This document shows positions 44,458 to 52,793 of a stretch of 64,000 bases of DNA, one piece after another (positions within the stretch are counted from its first letter, which is position 1; each line of letters opens with the position of its first letter). Below the pieces are notes generated by a model, which was given only the letters and a program-made list of their open reading frames with translations, did no database searches and was not told the origin of the DNA. The stretch lies in NCBI GenBank assembly GCA_963769715.1, contig CAVYNE010000006.1:310001-374000 (forward strand). Reading direction: 5' to 3'. Made by a program: the position numbers and the translations under genes. This DNA is from Palsa-504 sp963769715. GTDB lineage: Bacteria; Actinomycetota; Actinomycetes; Streptosporangiales; Streptosporangiaceae.

Positions 44458-46574
44458 TGGACCGCATCGGCTTCGGCGCCGCGTACTACGCCGAGTACCA
44501 GCACCGCCCCGACCCGGAGGCGGACCTTGAGCTGATGGCGAAGGCAGGCTTCTCGGTGATCCGGGTCGGCGAGTCGGTCTGGTCGACCTGGGAACCGGAG
44601 GACGGACGGTTCGAGCTCGACTGGCTCGAACCAGTCCTCGACGCCGCCCACCGGCGCGACATCGAGGTAATCCTGGGTACGCCGACCTACGCCGTCCCGA
44701 TGTGGCTGGCCCGGCGCTACCCCGAGATCGCCGCCGAGACGCCTTCCGGGCACCGGGTCGGCTGGGGCGCACGGCAAGAGGTGAACTTTGCGCACGCCGC
44801 CTACCGGTTCCACGCCGAGCGCGTGATCCGGCAGGTGGTGGGCCGTTACCGGGATCACCCGGCCATTGCCGGCTACCAGGTCGATAACGAACCTGGCCTC
44901 CGGCTGCTCTATAACACCGGCGTCTTCGAAAAGTTCGTGGACTGGCTGCGCCGCCGTTACGGCACCGTCGGCCGGCTCAACCAGGAGTGGGGCCTGGCGT
45001 ACTGGTCGCACCGGCTGTCGCGGTGGAGCGATCTGTGGCGCCCGGAGGGCAACCTCCAGCCGCAGTACGACCTGGCCTGGCGGCGCTTCCAGGCCGAGCT
45101 GGTCACCGAGTTCATCGGCTGGCAAGCCGGGATCGTCCGTGAAGTCACCGGCGGGCGCGGGTTCGTTACCACGTGCATCTCATACGAGCAGCCCGGCGTT
45201 GAGGACGCCGAGCTGAGCCGGGTGCTCGATGTGGCGTCCGGCAACGCGTACTACGAGATGCAGGAATCGCTGGCGCACCCGAACGCACTACCGCGCTCCA
45301 GCGGCCCGATGGGCTGGGTCGTCCGCGGGCCTTGGGCGGTCACCCAGCTCGCGGACCTCATGTACTCCTCCAAGCAGGCCCCGTTCCTGGTGACCGAGAC
45401 CAACGCCGGCTCGATCGGCTTCTCCGCCATGAACGAGTCGCCCTACGACGGTCAATGGCGCCAGCTAGCCTGGCTGCTCATCGCACGCGGGGCGCGTCTC
45501 ATCGAGTACTGGCACTGGAACACCCTCCCGTTCGGCACCGAGACGTACTGGGGTGGCGTGCTCCCGCATAGCGGCGTTCCCGGCCGCGCCTACCACGAGA
45601 TCGCACGGATCGGCCTGGAACTGCGCGAGGCTGGGGGCGCCTTCGCCACCGCCGAGCCCGACTTCGACATCGCGTTGCTGTACGACTCCGACAGCAAGTT
45701 CGCGGTGTCGACGCAGGGTCCCCTGCGCGGTGACTCATCCTTTGTCGACCCCGACTCCTACCGGCACATCCTCGCGGCTTTCTCCCGCGGCATCTTCGAC
45801 GCCAAGCGGCAGCAGCGGCTTGTCCGGCCGCAGCACCTGCTGCCGTCGCGAGGCGGCGAGCACGACGCCGCCGATGCGGCCGCGCGCTACCCCGTGCTGA
45901 TCGCCGCCGCGTTTTACACCGCGGCCGACGAGGACCTGGACTTCCTGATCGGCTACGCGCAGGCCGGGGGGCATCTCGTCGTCGGGCCGCGAACGGGCTA
46001 CGGGGACAGGGAGGGAAGGGCGCGCACAGAGCGAGCGCCGGGCCGGATCACCGACGCGGCTGGCGTCTGGTACGACGAGATGGCCTCGCTGCCGTCGCCG
46101 GCACCGGTGCACGACTCGCTGCGGGGCGCGGCGACCGGATTCGCCGAGGGGCTCGTCGCTTCGGACGCGGAGGTCCTCGCCCGTTATCAGCATCCGCACC
46201 TCGGCCGCTGGGCCGCCGTCACGACAAAGACCGCCGGCGCGGGCCGGATCACGGTAGTCGGTACCGTCCCGGATCAAGACCTAGCCGCCGACCTGGTGCG
46301 GTGGCTGGTACCGCAGGCTGTGGACGGGTGGACCACCGACAACTCAGTCACCGTCTCCACCAGCACCGACATGAGCGCCGCGACCCGGCTGCACGTCCTG
46401 CATAACTGGAGCTGGGATGAGGCGACGGCTTCTCCTTCCTCCACGATGACCGACATGCTCGGCGGCGAGCGCCATCCACCTGGTGAGAAGATCACGCTCC
46501 GGGCATGGGACGTCCGGCTGTTCCGCAGCGACGAAGCACATGACCAGGACCCGGCGCATCGCCGAGAGGACTGA
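44457..46574 (+). CDS. Glycoside hydrolase family 42 beta-galactosidase-like enzyme
   Basis: 705 residues. GH42 TIM barrel: FGAAYYAEYQHRP and MAKAGFSVIRVGESVWSTWE at the N-terminus, acid/base Glu145 in QVDNEPG, nucleophile Glu314 in FLVTETNAG (many members have ME-PG here), then QWRQLAWLLIARGARLIEYW. A trimerisation domain (about 395-600) and a C-terminal beta domain follow. No signal peptide. ATG overlaps the GH43 stop by one base (TGATG), so translation is coupled. The pair suggests intracellular breakdown of a plant hemicellulose side chain, possibly alpha-arabinoside/galactoside units; the natural substrate is inferred. Confidence 0.9.
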   Translation: MDRIGFGAAYYAEYQHRPDPEADLELMAKAGFSVIRVGESVWSTWEPEDGRFELDWLEPVLDAAHRRDIEVILGTPTYAVPMWLARRYPEIAAETPSGHRVGWGARQEVNFAHAAYRFHAERVIRQVVGRYRDHPAIAGYQVDNEPGLRLLYNTGVFEKFVDWLRRRYGTVGRLNQEWGLAYWSHRLSRWSDLWRPEGNLQPQYDLAWRRFQAELVTEFIGWQAGIVREVTGGRGFVTTCISYEQPGVEDAELSRVLDVASGNAYYEMQESLAHPNALPRSSGPMGWVVRGPWAVTQLADLMYSSKQAPFLVTETNAGSIGFSAMNESPYDGQWRQLAWLLIARGARLIEYWHWNTLPFGTETYWGGVLPHSGVPGRAYHEIARIGLELREAGGAFATAEPDFDIALLYDSDSKFAVSTQGPLRGDSSFVDPDSYRHILAAFSRGIFDAKRQQRLVRPQHLLPSRGGEHDAADAAARYPVLIAAAFYTAADEDLDFLIGYAQAGGHLVVGPRTGYGDREGRARTERAPGRITDAAGVWYDEMASLPSPAPVHDSLRGAATGFAEGLVASDAEVLARYQHPHLGRWAAVTTKTAGAGRITVVGTVPDQDLAADLVRWLVPQAVDGWTTDNSVTVSTSTDMSAATRLHVLHNWSWDEATASPSSTMTDMLGGERHPPGEKITLRAWDVRLFRSDEAHDQDPAHRRED

Positions 46575-46577
46575 TCC

Positions 46578-46740
46578 ATGCCCATCCACCCCGCCATGGC
46601 CAGCAAGTTCCATCTCCTGGAAGGCATTTCGTCGTTCCAGCAGTTCTTGGAGGACCCCGCCATAGCTGATCGGCGGAAGGCGTTCGATGAGCACCCCGGA
46701 TATGACGCCCCGGCGGTTGCGACCCGGGACCGTCTTGCGG
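46578..46740 (+). pseudogene. N-terminal fragment of an alpha/beta hydrolase (esterase-like)
   Basis: An ATG three bases after the GH42 stop begins MPIHPAMASKFHLLEGISSF, then DPAIADRRKAFDEHP, the usual lead-in of fold-3 alpha/beta hydrolases and lipases. After about 55 residues the sequence turns into low-complexity translation, and no GxSxG follows. The gene was probably the third member of the glycosidase operon (a sugar-ester esterase would fit) and was cut off by the rearrangement that also produced the fragments to the right. The end coordinate is approximate. Confidence 0.45.
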
Positions 46741-46940
46741 GAAGAGGAGAACCGGCCTTCTCCGGCCAGCCAGCAGGTCATCGCCAGCACGGTGACCGAC
46801 CCTGGGCTCAGGGTGTGACCACGAGTTTGCGCGGTGGTCGGCGGGCGGGTCGCGCACCGGGGCGCTGGTCATGGGAGCGGCTCCGTCTCGTGACAGGTTG
46901 GGGTGCGCCCGAAGCTAGCAGCCGTCACGGTGAGCGGCTG

Positions 46941-47046
46941 TCACTTGATCCTGGTGATTTCGCGGTCCGGGGTGAGCTGGCGGACCTCGAGCAGGTCCAG
47001 GCCGAGCGCCTCGATCTCGGCCAGCACGCCGTACAGTGCCGACCGG
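46941..47046 (-). pseudogene. Truncated copy of the small protein encoded at 52040-52288
   Basis: The frame encodes SALYGVLAEIEALGLDLLEV and then a short tail ending at TGA 46941. It is nearly identical to the second half of the intact gene at 52040-52288. The first half is absent: the 17-bp palindrome at 47047 abuts the middle of the gene directly, so a deletion removed the start. A one-base difference also changes the last residues. Confidence 0.75.
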
Positions 47047-47063
47047 TGACCAGGATCCGGTGA
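47047..47063. repeat. 17-bp palindrome (variant TGACCAGGATCCGGTGA)
   Basis: One mismatch from the consensus TCACCRGRATCCGGTGA. It lies between the LuxR gene stop (47071) and the truncated small gene. A more degenerate copy, TCACTTGATCCTGGTGA, is at 46941-46957 over that gene's stop. Confidence 0.7.
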
Positions 47064-47070
47064 CCGCGGG

Positions 47071-49794
47071 CTAACGCGTGCGGCCGGCCGCCAGCAGCCG
47101 CAGTTCCCGGGCGCGCTGCACGGCCGAGGACCGGTCACGGACCCGGAGCTTGGCGTAGATGCTCCGGACGTGCGTGCTGACCGTGCTCGGCGAGACGGAC
47201 AGCTCGCCGGCGATCTGCGGCCGGGACAGGTTCGTCGGGAGATATCGCAGCACCCTGAGCTCGCCCGGGCTGAGCTCCTCCGCCGGCGGCAATGAGGACT
47301 GCTCTCTGGCCGCCGGGGATGCGCCGTGCAGGACGTCGAGGATGTCGGTGAGCAGCGCGGCGTGCGCTGTCTCATGCCGCGGCAGCGCCTCGAGCAGCTC
47401 CCGGGAGCCCGTCATCGCGAACGGCAGGACCAGCCGGTCAGACTCCGCCAGGGCGAGGGCCCGTTCGGCGGCCTGGTTCGCCGCGCGCTGGTCACCGAGC
47501 TCACGATGGGCGAGCCCGGCCAGCAGGTGCGCCTCGACGACCGTGACGTAACCGAGGACCGGTGCCGTGCCCTCGAGAACATCCCGCACCGCGCCCAGGG
47601 CCCCGGCCGGATCGCCTTCCGCGAGGCAGATCACCGCGCGGGCATTACCGATCTCACCCGAGCCGGCCCGCTCGTCATCGAGCGCCGCGAGCGCGGCGCG
47701 GGCCTCGCCGGGCCGCCCGAGTCGGGCCTGCGTGGCCAGCATCCAGCCGGTCACCTGGCTCGCCAGCGCGTGCGAGTCCGCTAGCTGCGATCCCAGGTGT
47801 TCGGCCGCGCTGAACTCCTCCAGCGCCTCATGGCGGCGGCCGCGGCAGGCCTGCAACATACCGCTCACAATGTGCACGAGCAGCCTGATGTCCGCCCCGG
47901 TGTCTGCTTGCAGGGCCCGCATGGTGCGCTGCCGCCACCGCTCGGCCTCATCAAACTCACCCGTCCACACCATCGTGCCGGCCAGCGTTATCAGCGCGGG
48001 CGCGGTCATAGGCTCCGCACCCCAGCCGTATCGCTCGGCGAGCGCGATCGCCTCGCGGCAGCGCTGCTGGGCAGTGGCGAACGGGCGGATCTTCGACGCG
48101 AACCCGAGCTGCCCGAGGCATCTGACTTCGAGGTAGGGCCGGCCGATCTTCCGGGCCAGGACGGCGCCCTCCCGGAGGTGGCGTTCGGCGTCGGCAAGCC
48201 CCAGGGACGCTTCGACGGTCCCCAGGTTCATCAGCGCCACCGCTCGCAGGTCGTTGCTGAGCGCGATGTCCTCGTCGGACTGCCCGGTGACCGGGGAGTC
48301 AAGGAATCTGGCCTGTTCGGTGACGTCGGCCAGGTGACCGCGCCGCGCGGCCAGCGACAGCTTCAGCGACGCGATCGCCACCCGGAGGCGGCGCTGGCGA
48401 TCCGGCGGCGCCGTCTCGGCGTACGCCTCGGCGACCGCCAGGTTGGCGGCCGCCTCGTCCAGGCGTCCCCGGGCGAGGTTACGCCCTGCGCGTATCAGGG
48501 CCAGCTCAGGGTAGTCCGCGCCCCGCGGGAAGGCCCGCAGCAGCGCCCGGACGGTCTGCGCCTGCCCGTCCATCGTCAGGCTGAACGAATGGTCGGCGAG
48601 CAGCCGGGCCGCCTCAGGCCAGTCGCCCGCCGCCTGGGTGTGCCGGATGGCGTCGGCAGCCTGGCCGTGCTGGGTGAACCACGCGGCGGCCCGCCGGTGC
48701 AGCACCGGCACTTGTTCGGGCAGCATCCGGCGTAGCTCCAGCCGGAGCAGATCCCCGAACAAGTGGTGGTACCGAAACCACGTCCGCTCGGGATCTAGCG
48801 ATACGACAAACGCGTTCGCGTCCTCGAGGCTCAGCAGGGTCCGTTCCGAGCCCGGGCGGCCGGTCAGCAGATCGGCCAGCCCGCCATTGACCCGGTCGAG
48901 GAGTGAGGTGCGCAACAGCAGATGCTGGACATCGTCGGGCTGGCGTTCGAGCATTTCGGCGATCAGGTACTCGGCGACCATGCGCTCGCTACCGGAGAAC
49001 TCCGCGACGAACCGCTCCGGGTCGGGGTGATCGGCCAGCGAGATCGCCGCGAGCCGGAGGCCTGCCGCCCATCCTTCCGTCCGCTGGTGCAGCAGCGCGG
49101 CGCCGGCCTCAGACAGGGTGATGCCCGAGGCGTCGAGCAGCTCGCGTGTCTCGCGGTTGGTGAAGCGCAGATCTTCCCCGCGGATCTCGGCCAGCTCACC
49201 GGCCAGGCGCAGCCGGTGCAGGCGCAGCCGCAGATCACGACGCGTCGCCAGCACCGCGTGCACGTTCGGGGGAAGGCTGGTCAGCAGCCGGGTGAGCTGG
49301 GCCAGGGCGTCCAGCGAGCGCAGCTCATGCAGATCGTCGATGACCAGGAGGACGCGGCCGCGATGGTCTTCGAGCTCCGATAGCATCCGGTCGACCATCG
49401 CCCGCCCGTTGAACTCGGGTGTCGGTGGTGACGGTTCCGCGCCGCTGGTCGTACCGGGCGCATGACGGACCGCACCGAGCAGGGCCAGCCAGAACTGCTG
49501 GGCATCTTGCTGATCGCGCTGCACCTGCATGACAGCAAGCCGATGCCGCTGACCCGGACGGTCGGCCCAGGCGCGCAGCAGCGACGTCTTCCCGCTGCCG
49601 GCCGGAGCCGAGATGATCGTCACCTTCTTGGCCGCCGCGCGATCCAGGGCTGCGAGAAGATCACTCCGGTCGATCAGCCGGAGAGTTGGCCGAGCCACCA
49701 GGCCAGCGTACGTACTGTCAACGACCGCGCGGAACCTCGGTTCTGCTCCGCTCTCCTTCACGCGCCGTCGACGCGATCCCATCGGGTCCTGCAT
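47071..49794 (-). CDS. MalT-like LuxR-family transcriptional regulator with STAND ATPase (LuxR1)
   Basis: 907 residues from ATG 49794. The N-terminal NTPase has Walker A APAGSGKT (about 63-70), Walker B RVLLVIDDLHELRSLD, and TRRDLRLRLHRLRLAGELAE. A WHL-like region (RTEGWAAGLRLAAISLADHP) and a long TPR-type helical region (about 400-830) follow. The C-terminal LuxR HTH is ELSPGELRVLRYLPTNLS, then IAGELSVSPSTVSTHVRSIY. MalT-type proteins are ATP-dependent activators triggered by a ligand. The frame is open up to 49968, but that would overlap the divergent gene; 49794 leaves a 160-bp divergent control region containing a 17-bp palindrome. Its degraded relative is at 52341. Confidence 0.9.
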   Translation of the reverse strand: MQDPMGSRRRRVKESGAEPRFRAVVDSTYAGLVARPTLRLIDRSDLLAALDRAAAKKVTIISAPAGSGKTSLLRAWADRPGQRHRLAVMQVQRDQQDAQQFWLALLGAVRHAPGTTSGAEPSPPTPEFNGRAMVDRMLSELEDHRGRVLLVIDDLHELRSLDALAQLTRLLTSLPPNVHAVLATRRDLRLRLHRLRLAGELAEIRGEDLRFTNRETRELLDASGITLSEAGAALLHQRTEGWAAGLRLAAISLADHPDPERFVAEFSGSERMVAEYLIAEMLERQPDDVQHLLLRTSLLDRVNGGLADLLTGRPGSERTLLSLEDANAFVVSLDPERTWFRYHHLFGDLLRLELRRMLPEQVPVLHRRAAAWFTQHGQAADAIRHTQAAGDWPEAARLLADHSFSLTMDGQAQTVRALLRAFPRGADYPELALIRAGRNLARGRLDEAAANLAVAEAYAETAPPDRQRRLRVAIASLKLSLAARRGHLADVTEQARFLDSPVTGQSDEDIALSNDLRAVALMNLGTVEASLGLADAERHLREGAVLARKIGRPYLEVRCLGQLGFASKIRPFATAQQRCREAIALAERYGWGAEPMTAPALITLAGTMVWTGEFDEAERWRQRTMRALQADTGADIRLLVHIVSGMLQACRGRRHEALEEFSAAEHLGSQLADSHALASQVTGWMLATQARLGRPGEARAALAALDDERAGSGEIGNARAVICLAEGDPAGALGAVRDVLEGTAPVLGYVTVVEAHLLAGLAHRELGDQRAANQAAERALALAESDRLVLPFAMTGSRELLEALPRHETAHAALLTDILDVLHGASPAAREQSSLPPAEELSPGELRVLRYLPTNLSRPQIAGELSVSPSTVSTHVRSIYAKLRVRDRSSAVQRARELRLLAAGRTR

Positions 49795-49812
49795 CGTCCC
49801 GGCGTGGCGAAT

Positions 49813-49829
49813 CACCAGAATCCGGTGAC
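49813..49829. promoter_or_regulatory. 17-bp palindrome TCACCAGAATCCGGTGA in the divergent LuxR1 / SDR promoter region
   Basis: Left arm TCACCRGR, central A, right arm TCCGGTGA. It is 19 bp from the LuxR1 start and about 60 bp from the leader ORF before the SDR gene, a position suited to an operator acting on both directions. Five further good or fair copies occur between 47.0 and 56.8 kb, each in a gap between genes. Confidence 0.6.
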
Positions 49830-49890
49830 GACCTCTCACCGGCCTCACAGCAACCCTGGGTCTGTCGATCGCATGGTCAAGGAGGAATTG

Positions 49891-49962
49891 ATGATGGGCA
49901 GCAACGTGGAGCGGCTCGGCGGGGACGTCGCCGCCGCGGTCCTCAGCCGGGTGACGCCATGA
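49891..49962 (+). CDS. 23-residue leader-like peptide, coupled to the SDR gene
   Basis: An ATG at 49891 (second ATG at 49894) follows AAGGAGG with five-base spacing, the best ribosome site in this region. It encodes MMGSNVERLGGDVAAAVLSR then VTP, and its TGA overlaps the SDR start as ATGA (49959-49962). It is not recognised. It could be a regulatory leader, a real small protein, or the trimmed remains of a gene whose start was kept. It ensures translational coupling of the next gene. Confidence 0.45.
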   Translation: MMGSNVERLGGDVAAAVLSRVTP

Positions 49963-50639
49963 GCGCAAAGGTGGCGATCGTGGCCGGTGCGGGCGGTGCG
50001 CTTGGTCACGCGACGACGGTAACCCTGGCCGCCAGCGGCCTGACCGTGGTGGCGGTCGACCGGAATGAGCGCGGGCTGGGTGACTTGCCCGGCAGTGTCC
50101 GCCGCGAGGTGGCCGACACCACCGACCCCGCCGTGGCGACGCGGCTCATCGACCGGATCGCCGGCCAGGTCGGGCCTCCTGACGTGCTGGTGAACACCAT
50201 CGGCGCGTTCCGGCCGGGAGACGTGCTGACCACGACTCCCGAGACGCTGCGGCTCATGATCGATGTCAACCTGGGACCCGCGCTGTGGCTGAGCCAGGCG
50301 GTCGCGCCGCACATGCGGCAGCAGGGTTCAGGTGTCATCGTGCACGTGGCCGCCCGCCCGGGGATTGAGCCAGCCGGCGGCATGGCGGCCTACGCCGTGA
50401 GCAAGGCCGCTGTTGTCCACCTGACACGCATCCTCGACATCGAGCTGCGCCCGCACGGGATCCGGGTCAGCGCGGTCGCACCGCAGCTGCTCGATACCCC
50501 GGTAAACCGGGGCACGTTCCCGGCCGAGGTGATGGCGCACACGGTCGCGCCCGAGGCGATCGCCGGCGTGATCGCCTTCCTGGTCAGCGACGCCGCAGCG
50601 CCGGTGAGCGGGGCGGTGCTGCCGGCGTACGGCGCTTAA
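49959..50639 (+). CDS. Short-chain dehydrogenase/reductase (SDR1)
   Basis: 226 residues, cytosolic NAD(P)-dependent oxidoreductase of the classical SDR fold. Cofactor motif GAGGALG sits at residues 10-16, VNTIGAF replaces the usual NNAG, a catalytic-type Tyr and Lys are in YAVSK, and there is PHGIRVSAVAPQ. The active-site Ser position (VHVAARPG) carries Ala, which is atypical, so activity may be altered. The start was taken at the ATG overlapping the leader peptide stop. Its expression is probably tied to the divergent LuxR1. The substrate is unknown. Confidence 0.85.
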   Translation: MSAKVAIVAGAGGALGHATTVTLAASGLTVVAVDRNERGLGDLPGSVRREVADTTDPAVATRLIDRIAGQVGPPDVLVNTIGAFRPGDVLTTTPETLRLMIDVNLGPALWLSQAVAPHMRQQGSGVIVHVAARPGIEPAGGMAAYAVSKAAVVHLTRILDIELRPHGIRVSAVAPQLLDTPVNRGTFPAEVMAHTVAPEAIAGVIAFLVSDAAAPVSGAVLPAYGA

Positions 50640-50684
50640 CGAGGCTGACACGGCCGTCGCCGAGCGGAGGTGGGGCTGGGCCAG

Positions 50685-51395
50685 CTACCTCATGATGAGA
50701 CCGCCGTCGGCGCACAGCACCTGGCCGGTCATCGCCGCCGCGGCATCCGAGGCCAGGTAGGCGACGGCCGCCGCGGTGTCGTCGGGTGTGAGCCGCCGCT
50801 TGAGCGCCTGGCGGTCGACTGTCGCGTCGAACTGTTCGTCGGTGTTCACGGTGCGGGAAGCCGGGGTATCGGTCAGGCCTGGTGCCACGGCGGACACGGC
50901 GATGCCGTCGGCGCCAAGGGTGACGGCCAGGGTGCGCATGATCCCGAGCAGCGCGCCTTTGCTGGCGATGTAGGCGAGTAGCGCCGGGGTTGGCGGGGCC
51001 CAGAAGGTGTCGGAGGTGATGAACACGATGCGGCCGAAGTGCCGTTCCGTCATACCGGGGGTGAACGCCTGGATGAGCCACAGCGCCGATTCGACGTTGA
51101 CGGCCTGGACATGGCGCCAGGTCCCGGCGTCTACGTCGGTGAGGGTCACCTGGTCGAATGCCGCGGCGCAGTGGACGAACACGTCGCAGCGCCCGTATCG
51201 CTCGAGCACCGCGGCTGCGGCGGCCCGGGTTGACGCCTCGGACGCCAGGTCGCAGGCGATGTCCCCGTCACGGTCGAGGACGACGGTACGGTGACCCGCG
51301 CTTTGCAATGCTCTGGTGATGGCGGTTCCGATCGCGCCCGCGCCGCCGGTGACGACCGCGATTCGTCCATGCAGGGGATCCAGTGCGGTGGTCAT
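50685..51395 (-). CDS. Short-chain dehydrogenase/reductase (SDR2)
   Basis: 236 residues of classical SDR type. Cofactor motif TGGAGAIG at 16-23, VHCAAAF for the NNAG motif, IVFITSD supplying the Ser, YIASK with Tyr and Lys, then DGIAVSAVAPGLTDTPAS and the C-terminal ADGG. It converges with SDR1, 45 bp apart. Its ATG overlaps the stop of an alcohol dehydrogenase fragment (ATGA), so it was the second gene of an operon. The substrate is unknown. Confidence 0.88.
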   Translation of the reverse strand: MTTALDPLHGRIAVVTGGAGAIGTAITRALQSAGHRTVVLDRDGDIACDLASEASTRAAAAAVLERYGRCDVFVHCAAAFDQVTLTDVDAGTWRHVQAVNVESALWLIQAFTPGMTERHFGRIVFITSDTFWAPPTPALLAYIASKGALLGIMRTLAVTLGADGIAVSAVAPGLTDTPASRTVNTDEQFDATVDRQALKRRLTPDDTAAAVAYLASDAAAAMTGQVLCADGGLIMR

Positions 51396-51673
51396 GGCTT
51401 GAGCACGAGCTTTCCGGTAGCGGCCCTCGTTTCGGGCATGCGAGGGGCTCTGGCCGCTTCGGCGAGGGAAGGGGCGAGCACGGCCGACAGCTCAACGGCG
51501 AGCACCCCCGGGGCGGTCCGCACCGCACCGTGCTGGTCCGCGTCAGCCCACTCGAACGGGGAACGGTTCCGGGTAAGGGAATCACGGATCGCGCAGGGGC
51601 CGCGGGAGACCCCCGTGCCGACGAGTACGACCAGCCCCATGACCGGCAGGGCGTCATGATCGAACATTGCCAT
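51392..51673 (-). pseudogene. C-terminal fragment of a zinc-type alcohol dehydrogenase / quinone oxidoreductase
   Basis: A frame of about 93 codons. Its end, LAPSLAEAARAPRMPETRAA and then TGKLVLKP, is the standard C-terminus of MDR-family dehydrogenases (LAEAAEAHR-LE-R-TGKLVL-P). The preceding residues do not match a complete domain, and the GxGxxG cofactor motif and Zn ligands are absent. It is coupled to SDR2 by an ATGA overlap, so the original operon probably encoded two oxidoreductases. Confidence 0.5.
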
Positions 51674-51791
51674 GGATACCGCCTGACTCTGTTAGCTGCG
51701 TGATGGCGCTGGCGCCGGTGAGGCACCCTTTCTAGGTGCCGGGCAGTGGGCCTCGGTGACGACCCCGCTGCGCGCCGGGAAGTAGTTAAGC

Positions 51792-51831
51792 TACCGCGGT
51801 ACCTACGAGCTAGCTCGTAGGTACCGCGGTA
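51792..51831. repeat. 40-bp perfect palindrome without spacer
   Basis: Left arm TACCGCGGTACCTACGAGCT, right arm its exact reverse complement AGCTCGTAGGTACCGCGGTA. Every one of the 20 base pairs matches. It overlaps the end of a metallo-beta-lactamase N-terminal fragment and lies about 120 bp from the dehydrogenase fragment. There is no T-run. The inner parts TACCGCGGTA and GAGCTAGCTC are themselves palindromic. Confidence 0.85.
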
Positions 51832-51988
51832 CGCCTCGCGCGGGCGACTGGTGGCGCCTCAGAGCTCCGGACCGGATCGAGCGAAGCGACGCGGGGGCGT
51901 TGACCGCGGGGCCGAGCGAGGCCCGCGGAACCGGCACGTAATCCGGCAAGATGAGTGCGCCGGGCGCGCCCGGGGTCGGCGATGTCAT
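51803..51988 (-). pseudogene. N-terminal fragment of a metallo-beta-lactamase-fold gene
   Basis: A frame from ATG 51988 begins MTSPTPGAPGALILPDYVPV, then PRASLGPAVNAP. It is alignable with the start of the gene at 52794 (LPDYAPVPRSALGPALNDQG). Similarity stops after about 30 residues, and the rest runs into the 40-bp palindrome. A second copy of that gene was therefore once here, after the small gene at 52040 on the same strand. Confidence 0.55.
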
Positions 51989-52039
51989 GGGAGCGGCTCC
52001 CTCTCATAGCGAACTGGACGGGCCCGACGGTAATGGCCG

Positions 52040-52288
52040 TCACGGTGAGCGGCTGTCACCTGATCCCGGTGATTCGCGGTCCGGGGCGAGCTGGCGGATC
52101 TCGAGCAGGTCCAGGCCGAGCGCCTCGATCTCGGCCAGCACGCCGTACAGTGCCGAGCGGTCCAGTAGCCCGGTGAGCACGGTGTGCGCGCCGTGCCGCC
52201 GCGCGGCCAGCGCCGGGAACGCGGACAGCAGCGTGGCGCCGAGGTGCCCCTTGATCCGGATCATGTACAGGACGGGTGCCGGGTCCAT
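52040..52288 (-). CDS. Small conserved protein (82 residues) linked to LuxR regulators
   Basis: Starts at ATG 52288 (an ATG at 52264, giving MIRIKGHLGATLL, is also possible). It continues with FPALAARRHGAHTVLTGLLD, then SALYGVLAEIEALGLDLLEI. It is a small alpha/beta protein of a type I recognise from actinomycetes as a conserved hypothetical with no known function. It lies downstream of the decayed LuxR copy, and a truncated duplicate lies downstream of LuxR1, so the pairing is ancestral. Palindromes flank it at 52324-52340 and, more degenerate, at 52056-52072. Confidence 0.7.
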   Translation of the reverse strand: MDPAPVLYMIRIKGHLGATLLSAFPALAARRHGAHTVLTGLLDRSALYGVLAEIEALGLDLLEIRQLAPDRESPGSGDSRSP

Positions 52289-52323
52289 GACGCCATAGTC
52301 ACGGGCTGGCAGGTGACCCCGCA

Positions 52324-52340
52324 TCACCGGGATCCGGTGA
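52324..52340. promoter_or_regulatory. 17-bp palindrome TCACCGGGATCCGGTGA
   Basis: Upstream of the small protein gene by 36 bp and directly after the decayed LuxR copy. One arm pair deviates from perfect symmetry. Confidence 0.6.
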
Positions 52341-52720
52341 CTGCCGGGCTAGCGCGGGCGGCCAACCGCCAGCAGCCGGGAGCCCGTCATCGCAACCGGC
52401 AGGACCAGCCGGTCAGACCTCCCAAGGACCAGTGCACGTTCAGCCGCCTGGTTCATGGCCTGTCAGCAAGAACCAATGTGATGTTGACGCAAGCATCGGC
52501 GAGCTCCGATAGCACCCTGTCAACCATCGCTGGCGCTTTGAAATCAAGCGGCCTTGCTGGCGGTTTCACATCGCTGGTTGCACTCATGGCATAACGGAAA
52601 GCTGGGTGCCTGCGCCCGACGCCCTGCTCTCGGCAACACAGTCCTCTCGGGCAGCAGGCCACCGCACGTACTGTCAACGGCTCGAATCACCAGGATCCGG
52701 TGACGACCTCTCACCTGGCT
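52341..52720 (-). pseudogene. Decayed, internally deleted copy of the LuxR1 gene
   Basis: No open frame, but blocks align in order with LuxR1. About 52350-52380 matches its 3' end (CGCCAGCAGCCG), 52378-52450 matches about 47400-47480 (GGAGCCCGTCATCGC, GGACCAGCCGGTCAGAC), 52500-52590 matches about 49370-49470 (GAGCTCCGATAGCA), and 52660-52720 matches about 49700-49850 (CGTACTGTCAACG, GGTGACGACCTCTCACC). More than 2 kb is missing between blocks. The ancestral order LuxR, palindrome, small gene is the same as at 47 kb. Confidence 0.75.
52687..52703. promoter_or_regulatory. 17-bp palindrome TCACCAGGATCCGGTGA upstream of the metallo-beta-lactamase-fold gene
   Basis: 91 bp before the GTG start at 52794 and in the position equivalent to the site at 49813. 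The 16 bases that follow are almost the same at both loci (CGACCTCTCACC). A weak further match overlaps the start codon region (52800-52816). Confidence 0.6.
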
Positions 52721-52793
52721 GGCAGCGACTCTGGGCCTGTCGCGAAGGCTCGCACGACCGCCAGGGACGTGCCCGACATTCAAGGGAGAGACC

